Source of the DNA: Oscillospiraceae bacterium
GTDB taxonomy: Bacteria; Bacillota; Clostridia; Oscillospirales; WRJC01
Assembly: GCA_009780985.1 (NCBI GenBank)
Contig: WQYZ01000025.1
Span: forward strand, 1 to 35,318
Length of the DNA stretch: 35,318 nt
Direction of reading: 5' to 3'
How positions within the stretch are numbered: the first letter of the stretch is position 1; every line of letters starts with the position of its first letter. Position numbers and translations under genes: made by a program. Positions 25,466 through 35,036 of the stretch are shown here, piece by piece. Below the pieces are notes generated by a model. That model did not search any database. It was not told the DNA's origin and worked only from the letters and a program-made list of their open reading frames with translations.

Positions 25466-27409
25466 ATGGGAAATTGTCGGAAAAATAAAATAATAAATCT
25501 CGGCATAGTCGCGCACGTTGACGCGGGCAAAACCACCCTCACAGAACAGCTTTTACTCGCGGCAGGCGCGATAAGAGAAGCCGGAAACGTAGACGACGGC
25601 ACCGCGCATACTGATTTTATGGAAATAGAACGCAAAAGGGGCATATCAATCAAAGCCGCGTCTACTGTCTTATCGTGGCGGGACTGTGATATAAATCTTA
25701 TAGATACCCCCGGTCATACGGATTTTGCGGCGGAAGTCGAACGGTCCGTATGGGTTGTGGACTGCGTCGTATTTGTCATATCAGCCGTCGAAGGCATACA
25801 GGCTCAGACCGAGGTTATCTGGAAAGCCCTGAAAAACCTGAATAAACCCGTGATATTTTTTATAAACAAAACAGACAGGCTCGGGGCAAATCCCGAAAAA
25901 ATCTTCGACGATATTAAAAATAAATTTACGAAAGACGTCGAGACGTTTGAAAATACAGACGTCTCCAAAAATATTTTTACACAGCAAATCGAAGAAGCAG
26001 TCTGCGAAAAAAACGATGTTTTATTGGAAAAATATCTTGACGGTAAAATTTCAGAATCAGATAAACAGGAGATCTCGGACGAGTTGAAAAAGCAGTTCGC
26101 AGAGTGTCAAATTTATCCGGTTATGCAAGGCTCGGCTATATCAGGTAAAGGCGTGCCGGAGATTCTCAATCTGATATGCTATATATGCCCCGATTCCAAT
26201 TTAACCGGCGATCCGGACGACGAAGCGTCCGGGGTTATATTTAAAATAGAGCATGACAAACAGTCCGGGCGGCTCGCTCATGTGAGACTGTATTCAGGCT
26301 CGATAAAAAACAGAGACGTTATTCACAATAAAACAAGCGGTCTCGACGAAAAAATCGTGCAGATCCGCAAAAATAAACTAAACAAAGCCATAGACACCGG
26401 ATTTTTGACTGCGGGCGATATTGGCGTCATATGCGGCTTCTCTAACGCCAAACTCGGCGATATTATCGGCGCGGGCAAAAATATCCCGCCATCGTATAAA
26501 ATTGCCTCGCCGCTTCTGCGCGCGAAAATCACCCCGTCGGACGACAGCAAATATCCCGAACTTGTCGCGGCGATTTCCGAACTTGCCGCCGAAGACCCAT
26601 TGCTCGAAATGTATTGGGTGCAGGACGAAAGGGAACTTGTCGTCAATGTCACGGGGCTTATTCAGATAGAGATTTTGGAAAGCATAATCGCCGCAAGATT
26701 TGATATAGACGCAAAGTTTTCAAAGCCGTCGGTTATATATAAAGAAACGCCGACAAAACCCGGTTACGGCTTCGAGGCGTACACAATGCCCAAACCCTGC
26801 TGGGCGATTATTAAATTTTATATAGAGCCTGCAGAGAGAGGGCGCGGACATACTTACAAAAGCGAAGTCGGGGACAATAAAATCTGGTACAGATACCAGT
26901 CCCAGATAGAACAAGCAATTCCGGACTCGCTCAAACAGGGTCCGCTCGGCTGGAATGTCACGGACCTGCATATAACGCTTGTGGACGGGGAATCGCACTT
27001 CTTGCATACGCACCCGCTTGATTTTATGATGACTACGCCCATGGCGATGATGAGGGGGCTTGTGGACTGCGGAACGACGCTTCTTGAGCCTATGCTGGAT
27101 TTCAGGATAACCGCAGACGAGAGTTTAAGCAGTAAAATAATAGGCGAAATAATCGCCATGCGCGGCACATTCGAATCGCCGACGATAATCAACGGGAATT
27201 TCACGATAGAGGGCAGGTATCCCGCCGCGACAAGCACCGATTTTCCGGTTAGATTAGCCTCGATAACATCCGGGCGCGGAACTCTCGCGGCGGCGTTTTC
27301 GGGATATGAGCCGTGTCCGCTTGAACTCGGCGCAACGACGCCGTACAGGGGAGTAAATCCGCTCGACAGGGCGAAATATATTCTGCATATACGGCACGCT
27401 TATAAATAA
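25466..27409 (+). CDS. EF-G-like translational GTPase, Tet(M)/Tet(O)-type ribosomal protection family (function uncertain)
   Basis: NLGIVAHVDAGKTTLTEQLL, ERKRGISIKAAS, IDTPGHTDFAAEVERSV, FINKTDR; C-terminus GYEPCPLELGATTPYRGVNPLDRAKYI parallels the Tet(M) C-terminus. Confidence 0.88.
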   Translation: MGNCRKNKIINLGIVAHVDAGKTTLTEQLLLAAGAIREAGNVDDGTAHTDFMEIERKRGISIKAASTVLSWRDCDINLIDTPGHTDFAAEVERSVWVVDCVVFVISAVEGIQAQTEVIWKALKNLNKPVIFFINKTDRLGANPEKIFDDIKNKFTKDVETFENTDVSKNIFTQQIEEAVCEKNDVLLEKYLDGKISESDKQEISDELKKQFAECQIYPVMQGSAISGKGVPEILNLICYICPDSNLTGDPDDEASGVIFKIEHDKQSGRLAHVRLYSGSIKNRDVIHNKTSGLDEKIVQIRKNKLNKAIDTGFLTAGDIGVICGFSNAKLGDIIGAGKNIPPSYKIASPLLRAKITPSDDSKYPELVAAISELAAEDPLLEMYWVQDERELVVNVTGLIQIEILESIIAARFDIDAKFSKPSVIYKETPTKPGYGFEAYTMPKPCWAIIKFYIEPAERGRGHTYKSEVGDNKIWYRYQSQIEQAIPDSLKQGPLGWNVTDLHITLVDGESHFLHTHPLDFMMTTPMAMMRGLVDCGTTLLEPMLDFRITADESLSSKIIGEIIAMRGTFESPTIINGNFTIEGRYPAATSTDFPVRLASITSGRGTLAAAFSGYEPCPLELGATTPYRGVNPLDRAKYILHIRHAYK

Positions 27410-27427
27410 AAATTTACACAATTTTGC

Positions 27428-27456
27428 TTGATATTTTTATTTTTGTATCATATAAT
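27428..27456 (+). promoter_or_regulatory. Sigma-A-type promoter for COG4280-like gene
   Basis: TTGATA - 17 nt - TATAAT. Confidence 0.7.
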
Positions 27457-27486
27457 AAGTGCAAATAAATAAAAAATTAATAAAGG

Positions 27487-28278
27487 GTGGTGTTTTTAGT
27501 GGCATGGGCATCATTTTTCCCGTCGTTTGTGGCGTCTATCGTTGAGTTTGTCGAGGCTCTGACGATTGTCTTGGCAGTCGGCATGACAATCAACTGGAAG
27601 AGCAGTTTATGGGGCGCGGTTGCAGGAGCGGGCGCGCTGTCAGTTATTATCGCGATATTCGGCGCGGCGATTCTGCAGATACCGATTGATATTCTGCGGT
27701 TTGTTATCGGCGTTATTCTTATCTTGTTCGGATTGCAGTGGCTGAAAAAATCCATACTTCGATACAGCGGACACAAAGCGCTTCACGACGAGGAAGAAAT
27801 ATACAAAAGAGAAGTGGAAGAATTAAAATCGCGCGGGGAAAATCATACAAAGTTCAATAAATTCGGCTTTATTACGTCTTTCAAGGGCGTACTGTTGGAA
27901 GGATTGGAAGTCGCGTTTATCGTCATCAGTTCAGCCGCCGCAGTAAAAACCGCCTCGACCGGACTTGTATACGCCGTACTTGGCGCGGCGGCAGCATTTG
28001 TATTAGTTGTAGTTCTTGGCGCAATCGTACATAAGCCGCTTACTTTAATCCCTGAAAACACGCTGAAATTCGCCGTTGGCGTAATTATCACGTCTTTCGG
28101 CACATTCTGGTCAGGCGAAGGATTACATGTCAACTGGCCACTATCAGACTTTTTTATAATTATACTGGCGGCATTCTATCTCGCGGTCAGTTTAGGGATT
28201 ATTGCTATGCTGAAATCGCGTAAAGCGGCGCAGGAAAAAGAAACAGAGGATATATCAGAAACGGAGGGCGAAAAATAA
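27487..28278 (+). CDS. COG4280-type multi-pass membrane protein
   Basis: FFPSFVASIVEFVEALTIVLAVGM... and FITSFKGVLLEGLEVAFIVIS: duplicated E-containing helices. Start may be GTG 27499. Confidence 0.75.
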   Translation: MVFLVAWASFFPSFVASIVEFVEALTIVLAVGMTINWKSSLWGAVAGAGALSVIIAIFGAAILQIPIDILRFVIGVILILFGLQWLKKSILRYSGHKALHDEEEIYKREVEELKSRGENHTKFNKFGFITSFKGVLLEGLEVAFIVISSAAAVKTASTGLVYAVLGAAAAFVLVVVLGAIVHKPLTLIPENTLKFAVGVIITSFGTFWSGEGLHVNWPLSDFFIIILAAFYLAVSLGIIAMLKSRKAAQEKETEDISETEGEK

Positions 28279-28499
28279 TGAAAGTATTAAAAGCTGTAAA
28301 AAGGGTTTTATGGGAAATTTTCGACTTCTTCTGCGGAGACTGGTGGAATTTGATTGGACTTGCGGTAACGGTGCTGATTCTGTTTGCGATAGATAAATTT
28401 GAATTTTTAGCGTTTCTGCAACCGGCGAACTTTATCCTGTACCCGGTATTGATCGGACTGACGCTGATGTTTGCCTTAAATAAGGCGGCAAAAAAATAA
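28278..28499 (+). CDS. Small membrane protein, translationally linked to the preceding gene
   Basis: Start codon overlaps/abuts upstream stop; two TM helices. Confidence 0.75.
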   Translation: MKVLKAVKRVLWEIFDFFCGDWWNLIGLAVTVLILFAIDKFEFLAFLQPANFILYPVLIGLTLMFALNKAAKK

Positions 28500-28538
28500 A
28501 CTCACGCAATAAGTGAATTCTATTCGCTTAATTGATTA

Positions 28539-28567
28539 TTGATTTTTAAATCAGAATGATATATAAT
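28539..28567 (+). promoter_or_regulatory. Sigma-A-type promoter for XRE regulator
   Basis: TTGATT - 17 nt - TATAAT. Confidence 0.65.
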
Positions 28568-28600
28568 AAGCTTACAAGTGCTTGTAGGCTTATTTTTTAG
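28568..28600 (+). terminator. Hairpin AAGCTTACAAG-TG-CTTGTAGGCTT + T-tract (terminator and/or operator)
   Basis: 11-bp inverted repeat (one T-G) followed by ATTTTTTAG; directly abuts the -10 at 28562-28567. Confidence 0.7.
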
Positions 28601-28630
28601 TTATTTATCTGGAAACGGAGGCATGATTTT

Positions 28631-29734
28631 ATGACAAATAAAATAGGCGAAAAAATAAAAAATTTACGAAAAAAGTCAAATGTTACGCAGGAAAAACTTG
28701 CAGATTACTTAGGGATTTCTTTCCAGTCGGTATCCCGCTGGGAATCAGGGGTGTGTTACCCGGATTTGGAGATATTGCCGGCAATCGCAAATTATTTCAG
28801 CGTAACCACAGACGAATTATTAGGAGTTGATATTATGAATAAACGGGGACGAAAAAGGGAAATACTGGGACAGTACAAGGAAAATTTTTCAAAAGGATTG
28901 GTAGAAGAAAATATCACGATGCTGCGAAGCGCAATAAACGAATTCCCGAATGAATATAATTTATTAAGTCATCTTGCTTTTTGTTTAGGCATTAAAAGCA
29001 AAAGAGATAAGGAATCGGAAGCCTATAAAGAATCCACGGCAATATATGAGCGTATCTGGAAAGATTGTCCCGATAATAAAATTCGTTACAATATAATAGA
29101 ATATTTGGCACGCCGTTATAAAGATATGGGCGAAAAAGGTAAAGCAATGGAACTCGCTTTTGAACTGCCAGTGATTACTCTGGACGATGTGCTTGGGGAA
29201 CTATATGAAGGCGAAGAAAAAGCAAGACATTTCAAATATCAAATATTAAAAAACTGTGATGTTATTACACGCAATATAGCATCAAATTTTGCCCAAGCGA
29301 AATATAGCGACGATACATACATGATAGGAGTACAAAAGCGAATAGAGTTGAACAAAAAAGCAATCGGGATTTTTGAAATAATTTATGAAAAAGGAGATTA
29401 CGGTTATTGTAATGAAGAAATGGCGGGATTTTATTTAAATGTAGCATCAAATTATGTGCTTTTGCAAGATTTTGACAATGCGCTCGACTGCTTAGAAAAA
29501 ACTGTCGATTATACAATAGCATACGATACTTTGCCCGAATCGTTCACACATACATCGACAATTGTTGAAGGTGATGTAGTTTCAAAAACTCAAGTAGCCA
29601 AAATTACTACTGCCAACGACAGTTATGTAATGCTGCAAAAGCTATCCGACGAAAAATATGACCCAATCCGAGAAACCGAGCGTTTCAGGGCAGTCACTGC
29701 GAAACTTGAACAATACGCGAAAAAAGAAACATAA
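28631..29734 (+). CDS. XRE-family transcriptional regulator with TPR-like C-terminal region
   Basis: IGEKIKNLRKKSNVTQEKLADYLGISFQSVSRWESGVCYPDLEILPAIANYFSVTTDELLG. Confidence 0.92.
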   Translation: MTNKIGEKIKNLRKKSNVTQEKLADYLGISFQSVSRWESGVCYPDLEILPAIANYFSVTTDELLGVDIMNKRGRKREILGQYKENFSKGLVEENITMLRSAINEFPNEYNLLSHLAFCLGIKSKRDKESEAYKESTAIYERIWKDCPDNKIRYNIIEYLARRYKDMGEKGKAMELAFELPVITLDDVLGELYEGEEKARHFKYQILKNCDVITRNIASNFAQAKYSDDTYMIGVQKRIELNKKAIGIFEIIYEKGDYGYCNEEMAGFYLNVASNYVLLQDFDNALDCLEKTVDYTIAYDTLPESFTHTSTIVEGDVVSKTQVAKITTANDSYVMLQKLSDEKYDPIRETERFRAVTAKLEQYAKKET

Positions 29735-29738
29735 AAAT

Positions 29739-29780
29739 GTAGGGGCGACCTCACGAACGCGTTCGTGAGGTCGCCCCTAC
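29739..29780. repeat. 42-bp perfect palindrome between convergent genes
   Basis: GTAGGGGCGACCTCACGAACG/CGTTCGTGAGGTCGCCCCTAC, zero mismatches, zero spacer. Confidence 0.95.
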
Positions 29781-29797
29781 GCATTAAATACCCCGGG

Positions 29798-32011
29798 TTA
29801 CCTCAAAAATCCCGTGGCCTCGCCCGTATGCAGCAGCGTTAGTTTGTGCAGGGCGCGCGTAATCCCGATGTATATCATCTGACGGTCCATGTCGTTTTTG
29901 TAATTTTCACTGTCTGTGTCGGGCAGAATAACGCAGTCAAACTCCAAGCCTTTGGCAAGATACGCCGTCGTTACGACTAAATCGTTCGTGAATTTCTCGC
30001 TGGTTACAGTTATCAGAGCCGTTTCGATATCCGCTTTTTCTTTCAGAAGTTTGTGCAGATTTGCGGCTTGTCTGTCCGTTTTACAGATTATGCCGATTGA
30101 TTTGAATCCTTTTGGGGGATATTCTTTTATCAATTTTATTATCTTTTCAACCTGTTCGTTATTGTCTTTACATTTGATTATATCCGGCTCGTCGCCGTGA
30201 CGCTCTATAATCTGTATTTTGTCGTTTGGAATAATCCGCCTCGCAAAATCGGTTATTTCAGTCGTTGACCTGTAACTTTTCAATAAAGTCATCGTATTGA
30301 CGGTTGTTTTCGGTATTTTTGCATATATCTCCGCGATGCCCTCCTGCGACGACGAACTTATGAACGGATTTACAAGCTGGCTGATGTCGCCGAGAATAGT
30401 CTTTTTACCCGGGAACATTCTATTAAACAAAGCGTAATGCACGGGAGAATAATCCTGCATTTCGTCTATCAATAACTGCTTGACGTATAAAAAACTGTCA
30501 ACGCCGAATAAAGTGCTTTTCAGATATAAAAGCGGCGCGACGTCATCGTATGGAATCCAGGTTGCATCAACTTTATGGGTCAGCTGCGTTTTTGCGTTGA
30601 TTTGTTTGTTTATTTTAATTTTTTTAGGCGTATACATTTTTTCCGCGCCAATATGTTTATACATATCGGCGTATAGTTTTAATATATCTTTCGAGTCTTT
30701 GAACATGGAGTATATTTTATTTGTCAGCCATATAAGTCTTATTTTGACGCGCTTTATGTTATAAAAGTCGATGATTTTGTCTATTATGTCCTCGATTATC
30801 ATATCAAGGCGTTTTTTTACAGGGAATCTTTTGTACGCGTAAAACCTGTCGTTTATATAATAATCCGAGATTTCAAACGGTCTTGTCAAATCGTATGAGC
30901 CGCGCTCGTCCTGAACATAAATAACCGTCTCAGCCTGAAAATTGTTTTTTTCGATAAACGATATATATCCGTTCATCATATCGAGAAATTCGTTTGACGA
31001 TTTGAATTTTATCCTCTCTATCAGATTTCTGTCATAATTTTCAAGAAGCTCGGATATCTGCCCGTATGAATCCTGAAATTCGCATGTTTCGTCGAGTTCG
31101 TGCTCGGCGATATCGTAGAAAGTCATCTGGAGTATCTGGTCTTCGCCGAGCTCAGGCAGGACGTTTGATATATAGTCCGAAAAGACTTTGTTCGGCGATA
31201 TAATCATCATATTTTCTGAATATATCTTGTCTTTGAGTCTGTACAAAAGATATGCCACTCTGTGAAGCGCTATAGAGGTCTTTCCCGACCCCGCAACGCC
31301 CTGTATAATCAGAACGTCGGATTTTTCGTCCCGGATAATCGCGTTCTGCTCTTTTTGAATTGTGGCGACGATATTCTTCATCTTGTCACTGGTGGCTTTG
31401 CTCAACTGTTCCTGCAAAATTTCATCATCGATAGTCAAATCGCTCTCAAACATATAATCTAATTTTCCTTCTGATATTTTATACTGCCGCTTCAGGTTTA
31501 TTTCCCCGGTTATAATGCCTTTAGGGGCAATATACTGCGCTCTACCGACCTCGTAGTCATAAAACATGCTCGCAATCGGCGAACGCCAGTCGTATATTAT
31601 ATTTTTCATGCTTTTGATATACGAATGTATGCCTATATAAATCTGAAAGTTTCCGTACTGGTCTACGATCGAGCCGCGTTTTATACCGTCCGCAGACTTT
31701 TTATCGTCAAACAAAAAAGAAATTCTTCCAAAATAGGGAGAATTAATCATCTTTAGAAATCTTCTGTTTTTTGCCACTAAACCGTAAGCCGAATCTACCA
31801 TGCTTTCGAGAACCTGTCTGTTTGCCCTGACTTCTGTCGGGTCCATTTCATAGACTTTATCGTGCATGTATTTCTGCGTTTCCTGAATATATTCGCTTTC
31901 TTTTGAAATTGCCTCCTGGATTTTTTCGCTTTCTCCTTTTAGTTCCTCAATGATTTTTGTTACATATACTTTTTCCTGCTCTTGTGTAATGTTTAAATCA
32001 GGCATACCCAT
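29798..32011 (-). CDS. HelD-like UvrD/Rep-family helicase (RNA polymerase-associated)
   Basis: YFGRISF...YIGIHSY, IYDWRSPIASMFYDYE, IIQGVAGSGKTSIALHRVAYLLY, LLIDEMQDYSPVHY, YIGITRALHKLTLLH. Confidence 0.92.
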   Translation of the reverse strand: MGMPDLNITQEQEKVYVTKIIEELKGESEKIQEAISKESEYIQETQKYMHDKVYEMDPTEVRANRQVLESMVDSAYGLVAKNRRFLKMINSPYFGRISFLFDDKKSADGIKRGSIVDQYGNFQIYIGIHSYIKSMKNIIYDWRSPIASMFYDYEVGRAQYIAPKGIITGEINLKRQYKISEGKLDYMFESDLTIDDEILQEQLSKATSDKMKNIVATIQKEQNAIIRDEKSDVLIIQGVAGSGKTSIALHRVAYLLYRLKDKIYSENMMIISPNKVFSDYISNVLPELGEDQILQMTFYDIAEHELDETCEFQDSYGQISELLENYDRNLIERIKFKSSNEFLDMMNGYISFIEKNNFQAETVIYVQDERGSYDLTRPFEISDYYINDRFYAYKRFPVKKRLDMIIEDIIDKIIDFYNIKRVKIRLIWLTNKIYSMFKDSKDILKLYADMYKHIGAEKMYTPKKIKINKQINAKTQLTHKVDATWIPYDDVAPLLYLKSTLFGVDSFLYVKQLLIDEMQDYSPVHYALFNRMFPGKKTILGDISQLVNPFISSSSQEGIAEIYAKIPKTTVNTMTLLKSYRSTTEITDFARRIIPNDKIQIIERHGDEPDIIKCKDNNEQVEKIIKLIKEYPPKGFKSIGIICKTDRQAANLHKLLKEKADIETALITVTSEKFTNDLVVTTAYLAKGLEFDCVILPDTDSENYKNDMDRQMIYIGITRALHKLTLLHTGEATGFLR

Positions 32012-32187
32012 AAAATAACGCTCCTAACTTTTACAAATTTTCACTTTTATTTTTATATATTTTTATACAACGAGAAATTAATTATATCACATTACACAAA
32101 AAATTGCAATAGGTTTTATAAAATTTTTATAGTAAATGTAAAAATATTTTTTTATTGTCTTGTTTTTTTGTTATCACCTTAACTATT

Positions 32188-34104
32188 TTACACTTTATGG
32201 TTATAGAAAATACCGTTGAATTTCCCAATATAATATCTTTTGTAAACCATATAAAAAACAAATTGAATAACAAAGTATATAAATCCTATAAAAGACGCTA
32301 TAAGTAAAGAAAGTAAACTTTCGTTAGCGGATATGAAATAAATATAAATATCTACAGTTATAATTGATAGTATAATCGGCATTATAAATAAAATTAGAAG
32401 CTCTTTAGAAATCACGCTAAATAATTCCTTTTTTGTAATTCCTATCCTATAGATTTTTTTATATTTTATTTTTTCATCTTCAAATTCTATCATCATCTTA
32501 AAATATATCATTGCTGCAAACGAAAATAAAGATAATAAGCCAATAAACACAAATAAAAATAACATAAACGAAGCTCCTTTTATATTTTTATTATACGTAG
32601 CAATTTTAGATGATAGTTCATATATTCTATTTGCGGAAAATGAATTCCCATTGTATTTTATATTATTATTCTGAAGAGTCTGCGAAAGTTTATCGGCAAT
32701 CACTGAAGTTTTGCGCCAATCCTTGAAATCCAAAAGTCTGATTTGACCAACTTCAATATCATTGGATTTATTTTGTTTTATATTGAGATAATCCTGACTG
32801 CTGATTATAATTAACGTGGAATTATTTAGTGATGTTAATCTGTTAAACAACACTTTTTCTATATTATCTTCGCAAATATAAGTAATATCAAATATGTTTA
32901 TTTTATCTATTTCAGTTATATCATGCAGATAGCCGTCGTCTGGAACAATTTGAAATAAATTTTTGAAACAGCCGCTGGTTACATTAATATTATAGCCCAA
33001 TTTTTCTCTTATTTCTAAATCTGAAAATATTTTGACCGAACCAGTTCCTATATATTCTACGGAAATATCATCGCTTGGTTCTGTATCCCCGGATTTTACT
33101 ATATTATAAAGTTCATCTTGGGAAATTTTATTTATATTTTCGATTTCTTCAAATGCAATGTCGTACGGCGCATATTCTGTCGCGGATTTTTGCGCGTTAA
33201 ATATAAATAGCGCGGCAATACTGATAAAAAAAATTGTAATGCTTGAGAATATAACCCCCAAAAATAGTATTTTTTTAGATTGCCCTATTGAATATTTGAT
33301 GTTAGAGAGAAATAAAATGTTTTTGATATATTTTTTTGGCGACAACTTTAAAATTTTAGAGAGTATAAAGTATATATTTGAAATTAATAAAAACACGCCT
33401 ATGAAATATAAAATTATACTTCTCAATATAACAAAATTTTTATCAAGTCCGTAATTTAAGCTTATATCAACCGAGGCTACAATTATAAAAGAAATTCCAA
33501 TAATTGCGAAAATAGGGGAATTTAAAATATTTCCGAACCCTTTCCGCGATGATTTCAATAAATTTATGATACTGTACTTGAGTGCAATTAAAGAATTAAA
33601 CGTAATAACTAAAGTATATATTATTGCGAAAAAAAGTATGGTATATAAATAGCTCTCAGGAGAAACAGTATATGAAATGCTGTTTAAATCCAATATCTTC
33701 ATACAAATAATATAAAAAATATAAGAAAATATTCTGCCTAATATTCCCCCTGAAACTATAGAAATGAACCCGATTATGCTGTTTTCAAAAATTATATTTC
33801 GGACAATGTCAGTTTTTGTCATTCCAATCATCATTAAAACGCCGTATTCTGACCTTTTAAATTTCTCAAATGACGCTTGCACATAAAAAATGAAAAAAAT
33901 AGCAAATAATGCAATCCCAAAAGTAGGCGCAATAACCATATCCGAATAATACGGATTTACTATGTTTGGATTCATAAAAGTTTTATTCGTCAGAATCGTC
34001 ATATAACTAAAAAATATCATAACAGTGAAACTGCTGCTGAGGAAAAAAAGCACATATCTCCTGAAATTTGCCCTAAACATACGGAAGAAAAATTTATTTA
34101 TCAT
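32188..34104 (-). CDS. FtsX-like ABC transporter permease (BceB-like)
   Basis: About 638 aa, multiple TM helices with large extracellular insert; FFRMFRANFRRYVLFFLSSSFTVMIFF start typical of BceB-type permeases. Confidence 0.85.
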   Translation of the reverse strand: MINKFFFRMFRANFRRYVLFFLSSSFTVMIFFSYMTILTNKTFMNPNIVNPYYSDMVIAPTFGIALFAIFFIFYVQASFEKFKRSEYGVLMMIGMTKTDIVRNIIFENSIIGFISIVSGGILGRIFSYIFYIICMKILDLNSISYTVSPESYLYTILFFAIIYTLVITFNSLIALKYSIINLLKSSRKGFGNILNSPIFAIIGISFIIVASVDISLNYGLDKNFVILRSIILYFIGVFLLISNIYFILSKILKLSPKKYIKNILFLSNIKYSIGQSKKILFLGVIFSSITIFFISIAALFIFNAQKSATEYAPYDIAFEEIENINKISQDELYNIVKSGDTEPSDDISVEYIGTGSVKIFSDLEIREKLGYNINVTSGCFKNLFQIVPDDGYLHDITEIDKINIFDITYICEDNIEKVLFNRLTSLNNSTLIIISSQDYLNIKQNKSNDIEVGQIRLLDFKDWRKTSVIADKLSQTLQNNNIKYNGNSFSANRIYELSSKIATYNKNIKGASFMLFLFVFIGLLSLFSFAAMIYFKMMIEFEDEKIKYKKIYRIGITKKELFSVISKELLILFIMPIILSIITVDIYIYFISANESLLSLLIASFIGFIYFVIQFVFYMVYKRYYIGKFNGIFYNHKV

Positions 34105-34858
34105 CTATATTTCCTCCGATTTGAGAAAGACAATCTAATATATTATGAAAAAATTCTGTTTTCCCGTTTACTTTTCTTATTTCGTTATTAATTTGCCCGT
34201 CCTTAATAAATATGACTTTAGAACAATAACTTGCGACAAAAGCATCATGCGTCACCATAATTATAGCTATTTGTTTCATCTCATTGAGCTGTTGAAAGCA
34301 TTTCATAACTTTTTCAGACGCGTTGGAATCCAAATTGCCTGTCGGCTCATCTGCGAAAATAATTTCAGGATCGTTAATTATAGCTCTGCAAATGGCAGCT
34401 CTTTGTTGCTGTCCGCCTGATACCTCATATGGATATTTATTTACTATATCTTCGATGTCAAACATTTTAACTGTTGTATTTACTTTTTGCTCTATTTCAT
34501 TTATATCTTTTTGGTCCAAAATCATAGGAAGCATAATATTTTCTTCTATTGTAAGACTGTCTAAAAGATTAAATTCCTGAAATACAAATCCAAGATTCTG
34601 ACGGCGAAAAAGCGCAAGTTCATTTGCAGTCATCAAAGAAATATCTTTATCGGATATTCGCAAATTTCCTGATGTGAAATTATCTATGCCACTTAACACA
34701 TTTAAGAGTGTGGTCTTTCCACTGCCCGACGACCCCATGATAGCGACAAAATCCCCATTTTCTATTGTAATATCAATGTCATTAACTGCGTGAACGCCGC
34801 CTTTACCATTTTTGGTGTTATAAATTTTATGTAGTTTTTTTGCTTCAAGTAATATCAT
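34094..34858 (-). CDS. ABC transporter ATP-binding protein (BceA/MacB type)
   Basis: GSSGSGKTTLLNVLSGID, QNLGFVFQEFNLLDSLT, VSGGQQQRAAICRAI, IIFADEPTGNLDS. Start trimmed to ATG 34858 with GAGGT. Confidence 0.94.
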   Translation of the reverse strand: MILLEAKKLHKIYNTKNGKGGVHAVNDIDITIENGDFVAIMGSSGSGKTTLLNVLSGIDNFTSGNLRISDKDISLMTANELALFRRQNLGFVFQEFNLLDSLTIEENIMLPMILDQKDINEIEQKVNTTVKMFDIEDIVNKYPYEVSGGQQQRAAICRAIINDPEIIFADEPTGNLDSNASEKVMKCFQQLNEMKQIAIIMVTHDAFVASYCSKVIFIKDGQINNEIRKVNGKTEFFHNILDCLSQIGGNIDDK

Positions 34859-34913
34859 GTATAACCTCATATTTTATTAAACACAAAGAATCTTCACCAA
34901 AATCTTTGATAAA

Positions 34914-34942
34914 ATTATACTATAGTATTTTAAATTTTGCAA
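34914..34942 (-). promoter_or_regulatory. Sigma-A-type promoter for BceAB-like operon
   Basis: Minus strand TTGCAA - 17 nt - TATAAT; 12-bp palindrome ATACTATAGTAT (34917-34928) overlaps the -10/spacer. Confidence 0.7.
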
Positions 34943-35036
34943 TATAATTCAATATTTTTATAAAATTTATTACAGAAAAACTATTTATTTTGTGTTATAA
35001 TATAATTATAAATTAAAAATGACGAGGTATTTATTT

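Noticed and set aside
26323-27237. Several antisense ORFs (26323-26652, 26720-27013, 26854-27237)
   Set aside because: Opposite strand of a clearly coding translational GTPase; no SD or recognisable domain.
25466-27409. Direct call as a tetracycline-resistance gene
   Set aside because: The domain IV tip loop differs strongly from Tet(M)/Tet(O); resistance cannot be claimed from sequence alone.
29739-29780. Perfect palindrome as a CRISPR repeat or transposon end
   Set aside because: Only one copy at this locus, no spacer pattern, no cas genes or transposase in the window; kept only as a hairpin/repeat element.
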